Source: Treponema sp.
Lineage (GTDB): Bacteria; Spirochaetota; Spirochaetia; Treponematales; Treponemataceae
Direction of reading: 5' to 3'
Length of the DNA: 64,000 nt
Assembly: GCA_022010055.1 (NCBI GenBank)
Contig: CP091737.1
Location: forward strand, 1,364,001-1,428,000
Shown here: positions 44,741 through 56,035 of the stretch, in pieces
Layout: each line of letters starts with the position of its first letter
How positions within the stretch are numbered: the first letter of the stretch is position 1
Notes under the pieces: generated by a model
Seen by the model: only the letters and a program-made list of their open reading frames with translations
Told to the model about the DNA's origin: nothing
Database searches by the model: none
Position numbers and translations under genes: made by a program

Positions 44741-46493
44741 TTATTTTTTCTTCTCCATTAGTTGCATCCGTTTTTTTTGCCGCAGTCTTTTCTGGTTTTA
44801 TTTCTTTTTCCGTTTTTTCAGGAACCGGCTCATTTTTTTCCTGTCCGTCAGGATCTTTCTGGTTCGGATATTTTATGCGTCCGTGATAATACGCCGCAAG
44901 AATTTTTACAAAGACTGACTTTATCTTTTTCAAGTCGCCAAATGTAAGCGAGCAATAATCAAGCTGTCCGTGCTTCATTTTAGAAGTAATCAACGTGTCT
45001 ATAAATTTTTCAAGGCGGGCTTCTGTCGGGTTATCCAGACTTTTACAGGCGGCTTCAACCGTGTCGGCAAGCATTACGACTCCGGCTTCCTTTGAAACAG
45101 GAGGATTTCCAAGATACATAAAGTCATCTACATTGGCATTGGGATCCAAGGCCTTTGCTTTTTCATAAAAATAGGAAATAACGCTGTTTCCGTGGTGCTG
45201 CTCAATAATATCGATAACCTGCTGCGGAAAATGAAGCTGCCGGGCTTTTTCAATCCCTTTGCGGACGTGGCTTCGGACAAGAATCGCCGCAAGGTTCGGT
45301 TTCATCTCGTTAAGCTTATGCTGGCCGTCCATGTCATTTTCCGTAAAATATTCGCTCTGGTCCATTTTTCCAATGTCATGATAATATGCCGCGACGCGCG
45401 CAAGAAGGGAATTTGCTCCGATTTCACGGCAGGCGCTTTCAGAAAGCTGCGCGACCATCTGAGAATGCTGATAAGTTCCGGAAGCAGTCAGGAAAAGTTT
45501 CCTCATCAAAGTATTGTTTGAATCGCTCAAATCCATCAGCCTGAATACAGACGCAGTGTTCAGAAGAAGCTCTATCGGCGTTATAAGACCAAGCGAAAGG
45601 ACTCCCGAAAGAAATCCGTTCAGGGCTACAAGTCCGATTACAACCGCAAGCTCCCTTATGCTGAAGTTAAAGATAACCGCAAAGAGGATAATCATAACCG
45701 CATTTATAAGTCCCAGCATTAGCGAGACAAACATCATATCAATACGACGCTCAATTTTGCGCACAATTGTCGCGCTTGCAAGGCAGGATGCCAGAGTAAA
45801 AAGAAAAGGAACAATCTGGTACGAGCTCGCGTCAAAAACCGCAAACGCAAAAATAAATGAACAGAAAATCGCGCTGAGCTGACCGTAAAGAACCGCGACA
45901 ATCAGTATAAAAAGAGAAGCCGGTATAATCGTGGTGATGTCGAACGGCGAGGCGAAAAAAGATATTTTTGAGCAGAACGCAACCGCCGCATAGACCAGAA
46001 GAAAACAAATCAACTGGAAAACAATTTCCCGCAGCTGGATTTCCCGCCCGAAAGGAGCAAATGTAAACAGAAGAAACCACATCGCGGCAAGCAGCGCTAG
46101 AAAAAGCTCCGAATCAGCGAATGCCCGGAAATCAACGTAATGCGGAGACTCGGACATTTTCTGAAGCTTGGAGTAAGCCTCGTCCGTAATCGGGAATCCC
46201 TTTCTGATGATTTTTTCGCCTTCCTCAACAAAAACAGGATTCATCTCATCGGCAGGAATTGAGTTCGGCGCATAGATTGTCCTGTCCGCAATCTGACCGA
46301 CCTCAAAATCATCCATTGAATAGGAAAAAACCGTCTGCGACATTGCGACCTTAAAGAAATTTTCAACGGAAACAGCGCAAAATCCGACAAGTATAAGAAT
46401 AAGAACCTGCCAGTGATGTTTTACGTAATCGTTTAACTGCAGAAAAACATTTTTTATTGATTCTGCAAAAGAATTAGTCTTCGTTTTGTTCAT
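44733..46493 (-). CDS. 7TM-HD family phosphohydrolase (PgpH-like)
   Basis: 586 residues. An N-terminal membrane helix is followed by a shortened extracellular 7TMR-HDED part (EVGQIADRTIYAPNSIPADE), then about seven helices (residues 130-320), then an HD domain with YYHDIGKMDQSEYF and later RSHVRKGIE and QHHGNSV, and VMLADTVEAACKS. Characterised relatives (PgpH) hydrolyse the signal c-di-AMP. The C-terminus is a Lys/Glu/Pro-rich tail not needed for catalysis. It overlaps both phoH and ybeY, a tight operon. Confidence 0.88.
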   Translation of the reverse strand: MNKTKTNSFAESIKNVFLQLNDYVKHHWQVLILILVGFCAVSVENFFKVAMSQTVFSYSMDDFEVGQIADRTIYAPNSIPADEMNPVFVEEGEKIIRKGFPITDEAYSKLQKMSESPHYVDFRAFADSELFLALLAAMWFLLFTFAPFGREIQLREIVFQLICFLLVYAAVAFCSKISFFASPFDITTIIPASLFILIVAVLYGQLSAIFCSFIFAFAVFDASSYQIVPFLFTLASCLASATIVRKIERRIDMMFVSLMLGLINAVMIILFAVIFNFSIRELAVVIGLVALNGFLSGVLSLGLITPIELLLNTASVFRLMDLSDSNNTLMRKLFLTASGTYQHSQMVAQLSESACREIGANSLLARVAAYYHDIGKMDQSEYFTENDMDGQHKLNEMKPNLAAILVRSHVRKGIEKARQLHFPQQVIDIIEQHHGNSVISYFYEKAKALDPNANVDDFMYLGNPPVSKEAGVVMLADTVEAACKSLDNPTEARLEKFIDTLITSKMKHGQLDYCSLTFGDLKKIKSVFVKILAAYYHGRIKYPNQKDPDGQEKNEPVPEKTEKEIKPEKTAAKKTDATNGEEKING

Positions 46494-47458
46494 TTTCGTA
46501 TGCCTTCACAATTTTCTGTACCAGGGGATTCCTTACAACATCTTCAGCGGCAAGGCGATTTATCCCGATTTCTTCAATTCCTTCCAGCAGGGAAACTGCG
46601 TGCTTTAAGCCGGAAGGAACTTTTTTCGGCAAATCGATTTGAGTTTCATCCCCAGTTACAAATACTTTAGAATTCTCTCCCATCCTTGTAAGGAACATTT
46701 TCATCTGTTCCCTTGTTGTATTTTGAGCCTCGTCCAGAATAACCACGCTGTTGTTCAAAGTTCTTCCGCGCATATACGCAAGCGGCGCAATTTCAATAAG
46801 CTCAGACTCCAAAAGACGCTTCATAGTTTCCTTAGGAAGAATCAGTTCCATTGAATCGTACAAAGGCCTTAAATACGGAGTAATTTGTCTTTAAGGTCGC
46901 CGGGAAGAAAACCAAGGCTTTCACCTGCCTCTACAACAGGACGCGTTATAACAATCCGGGAAACTTTATGCGTAAGAAGAAGACGAAGCGCTTCCGCCAC
47001 GGCAAGAAACGTTTTTCCCGAACCAGCCGCTCCAATGCAAAAAACCATATTTTTTTCGCGCATTGACTGAATATATTCAGCCTGATGCTGCGTATGCGGA
47101 TAAACCTTGCGGACTGCGCCGGGAACTGCTATTGAAACGGAATTTATGTCTGCCTTTCTGTCAATATTCAGGACGGAAGCAATAATATCCGTTCCGTTTT
47201 TGAGCCTTCGCCGAGCTCATCCACAACCCTGTCTATTATGTAACGGAATTTTTCGCGCAGCGAATCGTTATCTGTGTTTACGGAAAGTTCATTTCCGCGC
47301 GTAAAAACGGGAATTCCCAGATAGTCTTCTATGAGCTTTAAATTATTATCATTCGTGCCGCAGACGCAGGAAAGAATTTCAACATCGGGCACAACAACAG
47401 TATATTCAGTATCCACTTGCCTATATTGTAAAACATCACTTGCAAATTGACAATACAA
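46474..47458 (-). CDS. phoH: PhoH-family ATPase, two frameshifts
   Basis: Three segments join into about 328 residues when one A is added near 47197 and one near 46885, restoring DLKDKITPYLRPLYDSMELI. The ATPase motifs are CIGAAGSGKTFLAVAEALRL (Walker A) and NNSVVILDEAQNTTREQMKM (Walker B). The N-terminal KH-like part is short. The family is linked to RNA metabolism and is regularly found upstream of ybeY. The start is uncertain: a TTG at 47458 or a GTG at 47416 are the options. It lies 12 bases after lptD. Confidence 0.88.
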
Positions 47459-47470
47459 TTTCCAGAATGT

Positions 47471-50400
47471 CTATTTCAGCTCCCATTCGCCGTAGTTGTC
47501 AACAATTTCTGTCTTCATCGCGCCCATTGGCCGCCACGTGATGCTTATCGTCATATACGGATTGTAGCTGTAGCTTTTTTTGTGCGTAACTTCATCAGTC
47601 AGAAGGCGCGGCTCAATTTTGAAAGTCGCGTTGAAATCCCAGTCGTGAAGCTCGTGCGTAATAGAAAAATTCAGGCTTTTCAGCTTGAAACCGGAATTTT
47701 CCCTCAACCTGTCATCGTCAAACCGGAATGAATTGAACAAATCAACAAACAGATTTTCCTCGCCGTTAAGCCCGATATCGTTTCCAAAATAACGGTAGAT
47801 AACAGAATTCCTTGAAGAGGCAGAAAATGTGAAATTAACAAATTCGCTTATTTTAAACGAAATGGACGGAGCAAACGTGAAGTAACTGCTCGTTGGCTTC
47901 AGCAAATCCGCAACAATGCTTGTTGTAAGTCCCAGCCCCATGCTTACGCGGTTTTTCCAGCGGAAAATCGTCTTTGTCTTCGGCGAATAAGTGAACGAAA
48001 AATTATACGGAAGGAATTCCTTTTCAGCTCGCTGCTCCCATCCGGTCGGCTCACCGCTTTCAGGATCATATTTCATATCGTAGCCGTATGTGTATGACAT
48101 CTGGTACGCGGCGGTTAAATTCATCCAGCTGAACGAAAATTTCATTGAATCGTGGTGGTATTCTTCCATATTATAATTATAATTTTCAGAAAAACTCATT
48201 GAGCTGCCTAAAACTTTGCCGGAAACAGTAATACTTTGCTTAAGCGGCTGTTTTACCCATTCAGCGTTTTCGTCCGTGCTGGATTTTTTTACACCGGTTT
48301 CAAAAGCAAGAGTTGTAAGCGGAAAACCAAGCTTTAAAGTTGAATAGTAACTTTCAGCCAAAGGCTTTAATGTTGTAGAAAGCGTAAGGCTCTGCGAAAA
48401 TTTGGAATCCATCTGGTTTGTGGCAAAAGTAAAATCCAGGGCGTTTGTTGTTATGCTGTCCTCGTCCGTCCAGTCCGCAAAATGGTAATCCCATTCAGCC
48501 TCGCCTGTTTTTTCATATTCGTCTGAAAGAAATTCCGTGCGCACAAGTTTTATAGAAGAACGCCACGTGATTCCAGTGTCCTTAATAAATTTTATGTAGC
48601 TGAACGGCTTAAGCGAAACCGAATTCGTCTGTGTCAAATCAAGCTTATCTGTACTGTAATCGGCTTTTTTTATTGATTTTGCAGAACGATCGCTGTACCA
48701 CTCATCTTCAATTTCTTTTCCGTTCTCATCTTTTTCATTCATGTGAAGATAAGGGTGTCGCTGCCTTACAGGGTTGAATGTGTTTGAATTGCTTACAGAA
48801 AAAAAGTTTCCCGAATAGGAAAAATTATTGTCAAGCGTAACCGGAACAGAAATTTTATACATAGAAGATTTCAGAACGCTCCAGTCAAAGTCATCCGGAG
48901 CGCTAAGGTTTGAAGAATTATAGGAAATCTGCGTTGAAAGGCTCGGCTTTATGGAATACTTCATGGAATAGGAGATTCCTGAAAAATCTGCAACTGACGA
49001 AGAAGCGCCTGTTAAAAGCGGCAAGGAATCGGCCGGGAGCAGAGGTTCGTCCTCAGTCTCCTCATTTTCTGCATTTTCCTGTCCGTCCTGCGCAAGAAGA
49101 TTTTCTCCGGCGCTTTCCTCATTTTCCGAGGCTTTTGACTCCTGCTCCTCTTTGCTTTTCCGCTCGTTAAGAGGAAGAATGTCATCAGGCGCAATCATAG
49201 GAACAGCAAAAGCCGCGTCCTTTTTATTTTTTGAAGAAGAGCTCCTTGAAGTAGAAATGTCTATCAATGTTCCGCTTATAGTTCCGCTAAAAGTCAGAGG
49301 AATAACCTGCGAAGGATAGAAAAACGTCCGTTCAGGCGTACTGCTCTTCCATTTTCCCAGAGAAATATCATTGTCAATATTTGAATTTTTAAGATTTTCT
49401 GATTTTACAGAAATTGAAGAAAAAGCCACAGAAGAGTTCAGACTCAACGACACGGAGTTCAAGAACGGTTTTATAACCTGCGGAAGGGGAACAGAATAAG
49501 AGCCCGACAAAGTCCAGTTAAAGGAAGAATCTGTTGTTGTGCTAGTATCATCGTCGTCCTTGTTCTGGGAATCTATAAGAAAACTGATCCAGTCCATAGT
49601 TTCGGAACGTTCTTTTGTAAAGTCATTTGAAAAATACGGATCCGAAAAAACAGGAAAAGAAATATTAAGCGAAAACGGAGAACTCATTGACATTTTAAAC
49701 TTGCCTGAATAGCGGAACGGAAGCTCAAAGCCCAAAAGGTTCGACTTGTCGTAAATTTTTTCACCATCCGGAGAAAACGGACTATAGTTTCCTGATGAAT
49801 CCTTAAAAATAGTATTGGAAAATCCAAGGTTCGCGCTCATTTCCAGGCTTGAAATATATTTTTTCGGCTTAAAAACTCCGTCAAATCCCACAAGAAAACC
49901 AAGATTGGAATAATAATCGCCAAGAATCTTAAAGTAGTTTGTAGTATTGCCCTTGTAGTCATCGTCAAGGTTTCGCATCATAAGACCTTCGATGCGCTGC
50001 TCTTTCAATGACGACGGCTTTACAAAGTTAAACAGGGCCTTTAGTTTTTCAGAACTGTCGCTGTCTGTTGAAGAAGCGGTGCTTGAAGTATCAAGAGGTT
50101 TTCTTCCATAAATATAGGAAGTTGTTTCTATAAAGTAACCGCGGCGTTTTTCGTATCCAAAAACAGGATTGAAGATAAGCTCGTCTTTCGGGTAATAAAA
50201 CGCAGGAAGATAAAAAATCGGAACAGGACCTACAAAGAGCCTTGCGTTCAAAAAAGCAAATTCTCCGCCGGGCAAAAGCCATATTCTGCTGGCCTTAATC
50301 CTCCAGTGCGGGTCTTCATCATCGCAGAAAGTAAGCTCGCCGTTTTTAAAAGTTATTGTATTTGACTCGCTGCGGCCAAAAATATCGCTTGCAACAATCA

Positions 50401-50826
50401 AAGTAGAACCGGCAGGAAGGTTTATGGCGTCTGATTTTACCTGAACAACCCGGCCGTCGTCAAAAACGCCTTCAAGCGTCGATGTATTGAACATAAGGGA
50501 GCTTGCCGAGACATTCTGGCTTCCGGCATTGGCAGTCGTCTGTTCAAGGGAAACATTTCCCTGCGCATACATCATTTCGCTGGTCCGGTCATAACGGATT
50601 GAATCCGCGCTTATCGCATTTTTTGTAGAGCCCCGGCTTACGCTCACCTTTACGTTCCCGGTCAGGATTATAATGTCATTTCCTGTGTCTTTGTCTTTTT
50701 CATATTTGTGCTGCGCGCATTTTCAATGTTGATTACAGTTTTTTCAGTTTCCTGCGGAAAAACTGCGCTGCCCGCAAAAAGCATAATGAGAAAAACAAAT
50801 TTTGCAAGCAAATGATTTTTTTTCAT
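47471..50826 (-). CDS. lptD: LptD/OstA-like outer-membrane assembly protein, one frameshift
   Basis: The start at 50826 overlaps the uvrA stop (ATGA). Adding one A near 50705 joins the signal peptide (about 1-25, ending VFPQE) to the main frame, giving about 1118 residues. The N-terminal OstA/LptA-like region includes LTGNVKVSVSRG and ISADSIRYDRTSEMMYAQGN, then VYFLPAFYYP-like blocks (GPVPIFYLPAFYYPKDELIF). The rest is a long beta-barrel with Ser/Asp-rich loops. LptD normally inserts lipopolysaccharide. Treponemes lack typical LPS, so another lipid cargo is likely. The direct uvrA-lptD order is known from Treponema pallidum. Confidence 0.82.
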
Positions 50827-53672
50827 CGGTCAAGCATCTCTTTTATAAACTGGCCTGTATAACTTTCTTTTACAGAAGAAACTTCTTCCGGAGTTCCCTT
50901 TGCTATGATGTTTCCGCCGCGGAAACCGCCTTCCGGCCCCAAATCAATCAGATAATCAGCCTGGCATATCACATCAAGGTTGTGCTCAATCATAAGGACT
51001 GTATTTCCCTGCTCAACAAGACGCTGGATTACCGCCATAAGCTGCTTTACGTCCGCAAAATGAAGTCCGGTTGTAGGCTCATCCATTATGTACAGTGTTT
51101 TTCCAGTTGAAACACGCGCAAGCTCGTTGGCAAGTTTTACGCGCTGAGCCTCGCCGCCGGACAAAGTGAGCGCGCTCTGTCCAAGCTGAATATAGCCAAG
51201 TCCAACGGATCTTAAAGTCTCAAGCTTACGCGAAATATGCGGAATTGAGACAAAAAAGCCGCAGGCTTCCTCTATCGTCATGTTCAGGACGTCGTTTATA
51301 TTCTTACCTTTGTATGTAACATCAAGAGTTTCTTTATTAAAACGCTTTCCGCCGCACACATCGCAAGTTATAAAGACATCAGGCAAGAAATTCATTTCTA
51401 TAGTAATTGTTCCGCTTCCCTGGCAGTTCTCGCACCTTCCGCCCTTTACGTTAAAGCTGAACCGACCTTTCTGGTATCCGTTCGCCTTTGCTTCCGGAGT
51501 CGCCGCAAACAAGTCGCGTATGGCATCAAAAACACCTACATAAGTCGCAGGATTGCTACGCGGAGTTCTTCCAATCGGGCTCTGGTCAATATTTATTACT
51601 TTGTCGATGTTTTCTATTCCCGAAATTTCCTTGTACGCCCCGGCCGGATACGACGTGCGCATTATTTTATTTGAAAGGACAGGATAAAGCACGTCGCTCA
51701 TCAAAGTCGATTTTCCTGAACCGGAGACACCAGTAATACACGTAAATGTCCCAAGAGGAATTTCTATTGAGACATTTTTAAGGTTATGCTCTGTTACGCC
51801 TGAAAGAACGATTTTTTGTCCGTTCCCCTTGCGCCGTTCAGAAGGAATTTCCATCCGCAAAGTTCCGGCAAGATACTGTCCGGTCTTGCTTTCCGCTACC
51901 TTCATAACCTCTTCCGGTGTTCCCGCCGCCACAACACGGCCGCCGTGGATTCCCGCGCCCGGCCCGATGTCAACAAGAAAATCCGCCGTACGCAGCGTCT
52001 GCTCGTCGTGCTCAACAACAATTACTGTATTTCCCTGGTCGCGAAGATATGTCAATGTGTCTATAAGACGCTGATTGTCACGCTGATGAAGCCCGATCGA
52101 CGGCTCATCAAGAATATACATAACCCCTGTAAGCGCAGAGCCAATCTGTGTCGCAAGACGGATTCGCTGCGCCTCGCCGCCGGACAAAGTTTCAGCAGCG
52201 CGCTCCAGAGTAAGGTAGTCAAGACCTACATCCTTTAAAAATTTAAGGCGCGCGCGGATTTCCTTTAAAACCTGCGCCGCAATTTTAGATTCACTTTCAG
52301 AAAGCTCAAGGCCAGAAAAAAAATCAATTGACTCGCTTACCGAAAGACAGCAAAGCTCCCAGATATTTTTTCCGCCGACAGTAACGCCAAGGGCTTCCGG
52401 ACGCAGCCGCTGGCCGTGGCAGCTTGAACAATGCGAAACAGACATGAATTTTTCTTCGATTCTTACGCGCTGGGCATCGCCCCAGGCTTCCGCATAACGC
52501 CTTTTCATATCCGAAATAATTCCCGGCCACGCCCTGTTGTATTCGCTGTAGCCTTCGCCGCTCTGCTTTTTATAAATCCAGTGGATTTTTCGGTTTTCGC
52601 CGCCGCCGTTCCACAAAAAATCACTCTGTTCTTTTGAAAGATTTTCAACAGGTGTGTCAAGAGAAAATCCGCCTTCCTCTGCAACAGCCTGAAACATTGA
52701 ATGGTTCCATTCGCTTTCCGGATTGTAAAATGCCAGAGCGCCTTCGTTAAAACTTTTTGAAGAATCCGGAATTATTTTTTTTACATCCCATTCCATCTTC
52801 TGGCCGAGCCCCGTACATTCCGGGCAAGCCCCAAACGGATTATTGAACGAAAAAAGCCGCGGCTGAAGCTCCGGAACAGAAATTCCACAGTCAGGACACG
52901 CGTTCTTCTGGCTGAAAAAAACTTCAACCTCTTTATCCTCAACGCGTTTTGTAACAACGATTATTCCGTTTGCGCTTTGCAGCGCGGTTTCCACAGAATC
53001 CGCAAGACGCTTCCGCACATCCGGCCCCAGAACTATTCTGTCTACAACAATTTCAATTGTATGCTTTTTCTGCTTGTCAAGCTTTATCGAGTCGTCAAGG
53101 CTTGTCATCACTCCGTCAATTCTTGCGCGTATAAAGCCCGACTTTTGGGCATCTTCAATAATCTTTGCGTGCTCGCCTTTTTTTCCGCGGATTACAGGAG
53201 CCAAAACCTGAATTTTAGTTCCTTCCGGCCATGACATGATTGAATCAATTATCTGATCCACGGGCTGCTCTTTTATCTCGCGGCCGCATTTTGGACAATG
53301 GGCATGACCTGCGCGCGCATACAAAAGGCGGTAATAATCATATATTTCTGTAATTGTTCCGACTGTTGAACGCGGATTTTTATTTGTAGATTTCTGTTCA
53401 ATAGAAATCGCCGGTGAAAGTCCTTCAATTAAATCAACATCAGGCTTGTCCATGCTTCCCAAAAACTGACGCGCATACGAGGAAAGGCTTTCCATATAGC
53501 GCCTTTGCCCTTCTGCAAAAAGCGTATCAAAAGCGAGAGAACTTTTTCCTGAGCCGGAAAGCCCCGAAATCACAACAAGCTTGTTGCGAGGAATATCCAA
53601 ATCAATATTTTTAAGGTTATGCTCACGGGCACCGCGGATTACAATTTTTTCATTATTAAAAATATTCGCCAC
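50823..53672 (-). CDS. uvrA: Excinuclease ABC subunit UvrA
   Basis: 949 residues, intact. Two ABC modules are present: GLSGSGKSSLAFDTLFAEG and GVSGSGKSTLMSDVL, each with LSGGEAQR signatures. Zinc-binding cysteine pairs are CPKCGREIKE, CPDCGIS with GACPEC, and CENCQGSGTI with CDVCGGKRF. It recognises DNA damage in nucleotide excision repair. The start is a GTG at 53672. A TATAAT at 53682-53687 on the minus strand lies nine bases upstream with no ribosome-binding site. No SOS box is recognisable. Confidence 0.97.
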   Translation of the reverse strand: MANIFNNEKIVIRGAREHNLKNIDLDIPRNKLVVISGLSGSGKSSLAFDTLFAEGQRRYMESLSSYARQFLGSMDKPDVDLIEGLSPAISIEQKSTNKNPRSTVGTITEIYDYYRLLYARAGHAHCPKCGREIKEQPVDQIIDSIMSWPEGTKIQVLAPVIRGKKGEHAKIIEDAQKSGFIRARIDGVMTSLDDSIKLDKQKKHTIEIVVDRIVLGPDVRKRLADSVETALQSANGIIVVTKRVEDKEVEVFFSQKNACPDCGISVPELQPRLFSFNNPFGACPECTGLGQKMEWDVKKIIPDSSKSFNEGALAFYNPESEWNHSMFQAVAEEGGFSLDTPVENLSKEQSDFLWNGGGENRKIHWIYKKQSGEGYSEYNRAWPGIISDMKRRYAEAWGDAQRVRIEEKFMSVSHCSSCHGQRLRPEALGVTVGGKNIWELCCLSVSESIDFFSGLELSESESKIAAQVLKEIRARLKFLKDVGLDYLTLERAAETLSGGEAQRIRLATQIGSALTGVMYILDEPSIGLHQRDNQRLIDTLTYLRDQGNTVIVVEHDEQTLRTADFLVDIGPGAGIHGGRVVAAGTPEEVMKVAESKTGQYLAGTLRMEIPSERRKGNGQKIVLSGVTEHNLKNVSIEIPLGTFTCITGVSGSGKSTLMSDVLYPVLSNKIMRTSYPAGAYKEISGIENIDKVINIDQSPIGRTPRSNPATYVGVFDAIRDLFAATPEAKANGYQKGRFSFNVKGGRCENCQGSGTITIEMNFLPDVFITCDVCGGKRFNKETLDVTYKGKNINDVLNMTIEEACGFFVSIPHISRKLETLRSVGLGYIQLGQSALTLSGGEAQRVKLANELARVSTGKTLYIMDEPTTGLHFADVKQLMAVIQRLVEQGNTVLMIEHNLDVICQADYLIDLGPEGGFRGGNIIAKGTPEEVSSVKESYTGQFIKEMLDR

Positions 53673-53690
53673 AATAGACCAATTATAGCG

Positions 53691-54332
53691 TTATGCAAAA
53701 ATTTTTTCTACAAACAATGAACCGTTGTCAAGCGCGTTGAAAACAGTTTTTACAATGCGTGAATAAATTCCAGTGCGGTCAAGAACTTCCAGCAGGACAA
53801 GCATGACTATAAAAAGAACTGTGCTGTAGCGCGAATAATTAAAGTACGAGTCATCGTCCATAAAATAGTAGAGAATTCTTGAACCGTCCAGCGGCGGAAC
53901 AGGAATCAGATTGAACAGCATAAGCGAAATGTTTATAAAAATGCTGTAGTACAAAAAAAGCTGAATAAACTGATGTCCCGGCAAAAAAATGTAGAAAAGC
54001 TTAAACACGATTATCGAAACATACGCCAGAAACAGATTGGAAAGAGGACCTGCCAAAGCAGTAACCGCAATCCCCGATTTTTTTCGCTTAAAATTGTCGG
54101 GATTTATAGGAACCGGTTTTCCCCAGCCAAAACCTACGAGCATAAGAAGAACAAAACCCAGCAAATCAAAATGACGGAACGGATTCATGCTGATTCTATG
54201 GGAATTTTTTGCAGTTTTATCGCCAAGAGCAAGCGCCGCAAGTCCATGCGCCGATTCATGGAACGGAAATGCGACCGCCAGAGCAAGAACTCTGGCAGCC
54301 ATTAAAATTATTGTGTTAAAGTTCAAATTCAT
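53691..54332 (-). CDS. Site-2 protease family (M50) membrane protein
   Basis: 213 residues with about five membrane segments. The zinc-site motif is FPFHESAHGLAALALGD (HExxH), and the second site is NLIPVPPLDGSRILYY (D in PPLDG). The family cuts peptides within membranes or acts as a compact M50B protease. No PDZ domain is present. It lies between gltD and uvrA on the same strand, 18 bases before uvrA. The substrate is unknown. Confidence 0.88.
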   Translation of the reverse strand: MNLNFNTIILMAARVLALAVAFPFHESAHGLAALALGDKTAKNSHRISMNPFRHFDLLGFVLLMLVGFGWGKPVPINPDNFKRKKSGIAVTALAGPLSNLFLAYVSIIVFKLFYIFLPGHQFIQLFLYYSIFINISLMLFNLIPVPPLDGSRILYYFMDDDSYFNYSRYSTVLFIVMLVLLEVLDRTGIYSRIVKTVFNALDNGSLFVEKIFA

Positions 54333-54388
54333 ACGAGGAATAATAAACTTATGCAGAAAATTATTCCATACGTACGGAACTTGCGTTC

Positions 54389-55899
54389 CTAAAGATTTGT
54401 GTAGCCCATCAGATATTCATCTATCTGGCGCGCGCATTCCCGGCCTTCTGCAATCGCCCACACAACAAGCGACTGGCCGCGGCGCATATCACCGGCCGCA
54501 AAAACTTTTTCAACAGAAGTCTTGTAGCCGTTCGGGCTTGCCAAGTCCGGAGTTTGCCCGCCGACAGACTCAACGGTATTTCTTGCGGTAAGCGCGGCTC
54601 CAAACGCATTTGCCGTATAATCCTCGCAGCCGACAAATCCCGCCGCGATAAGAATCAAGTCCGCAGGAAGTTCCTTTTCCGTTCCGGGAATTTCGCAAAG
54701 CTGGCGTTTTCCGTCAATCATTTTAAATTCAACCTGAACTGTCTTCACACCGCGAACTTTTCCGTCTTCGGTATGGATTTCTTTTATCGTTGTCTTGTAG
54801 ACACGCGGATCGTGGCCGAATTTCGCGATTGACTCTTCCGCGCCGTAATCGGTCTTTAAGACCTTAGGCCACTGCGGCCACGGATTGTTTTTCTGGCGTT
54901 CCACAGGAGGGCACGGCATCATCTCCAGCTGGACAACAGATTTGCAGCCAAGCCGGATGCTTGTTCCAGTGCAGTCGTTTCCTGTGTCGCCGCCGCCGAC
55001 TACAATCACATTCTTATCTTTCGGGTCAAAAAATGTTCCGTCCTTTAACTCCGAGTTCAAAAGGCTTTTTGTAACCGACTTTAAAAAATCAACCGCAAAC
55101 ATAACGCCTTCCGCATCGGCGCCAGGAACTGAAAGCGGGCGGGCTTTTTTTGCGCCGCAGCACAATGCGACCGCATCATAGTTTTCAAGAATTTCCTTCG
55201 CATCAACTGTGCGTCCAATATCTGCGCCGGTAACAAATCTTACGCCTTCGGCTTCCATCAGTTTTACGCGGCGGTCAATCACGTGCTTTTCAAGCTTCAT
55301 GTTAGGAATACCGTACATCAAAAGTCCGCCGATTCTGTCCTCGCGCTCATAAACCGTAACGTTGTGTCCGCGCCTGTTAAGCAAATCTGCGGCGGCAAGT
55401 CCCGCCGGACCAGCGCCTATTACGGCAATCTTTTTTTCCGAGCGGACTTTAGGAATCTGCGGCTTCATATAGCCTGTCTCAAAAGCTTTTTCAATTATAA
55501 AGAGCTCGTTGTCGTGAATCGTAACCGCTTCCTTTATATCACCGCCGTTTCCGCAGTTGCAGGCCTTTTCGCACAATGCAGGGCAAACACGGCCCGTAAA
55601 TTCTGGAAAACTTGAAGTTTTCAAAAGACGCCAGGCCGCCATATCGTACTGGCCTTTGTAAAGCGCGTCGTTCCATTCCGGAATCAGATTGTGCAAAGGA
55701 CAGCCTGTAACCATTCCTGCAAGCTTTATCGCTGACTGGCACATTGGAACACCGCAGTTCATGCAGCGCGCCGCCTGAGTCCTTCGTTCCTCTTCCGGAA
55801 GAAGATTATGAAATTCTTGAAATTCGCAGTCCTTAAAAGCGGAGCGATACTGCTGTTGTCTTTTCTGTTATATTCTAAAAATCCTGTTGGCTTTCCCAT
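54389..55899 (-). CDS. gltD: Glutamate synthase small subunit, one frameshift
   Basis: The start at 55899 (MGKPTGFLEYNRK) follows AAGGAATGTAAT. Adding one A near 55861 joins it to the main frame, giving 503 residues. The N-terminus carries the Fe-S cysteines (ARCMNCGVPMCQS and FTGRVCPALCEKACNCG). Two Rossmann units follow: VIGAGPAGLAAADLLNRRGH for FAD and VIVVGGGDTGNDC for NADPH. It passes electrons from NADPH to GltB, which makes glutamate from glutamine and 2-oxoglutarate. A structured RNA element fills the gap to gltB. Confidence 0.92.
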
Positions 55900-56035
55900 A
55901 TTACATTCCTTTTTTTCCACATTGTATGTGGAGTCTGCTTTCCTGGAGAGAACAAACCACTCTACTAAGAAGCGGTGGCTTTTCCTCTCCAAACCACACC
56001 TTTTCCCCGGCACTTCTTAGGGGTTTCACCCTAAG
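55900..56035 (-). promoter_or_regulatory. Pseudoknotted leader-like RNA element, copy 1 (gltB-gltD gap)
   Basis: On the minus strand the first hairpin is CTTAGGG/CCCTAAG (56035-56016). Two interleaved helices follow. GAAGTG (56016-56011) pairs with CGCTTC (55974-55969), and GGAGAGGA (55990-55983) pairs with TTCTCTCC (55952-55945). A last hairpin CCACAT/ATGTGG (55931-55917) stands before AAAGGAATGTAAT and the gltD ATG. Unpaired blocks GTGCCGGG..AAAAG, AGTAGAG and GGTTTGT are the same as in the copy at 14431-14578, while the stems differ by compensating changes. Confidence 0.65.

Noticed and set aside
47168..47458. Independent 96-aa protein upstream of phoH
   Set aside because: Its frame continues into PhoH after adding one A near 47197; it is the PhoH N-terminus.
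55900..56035. HDV-like or other self-cleaving ribozyme as explanation of the pseudoknot
   Set aside because: The order of helices, the lack of a P3-type stem between the crossing arms and the absence of the conserved catalytic loop do not fit HDV, twister, pistol or hammerhead.
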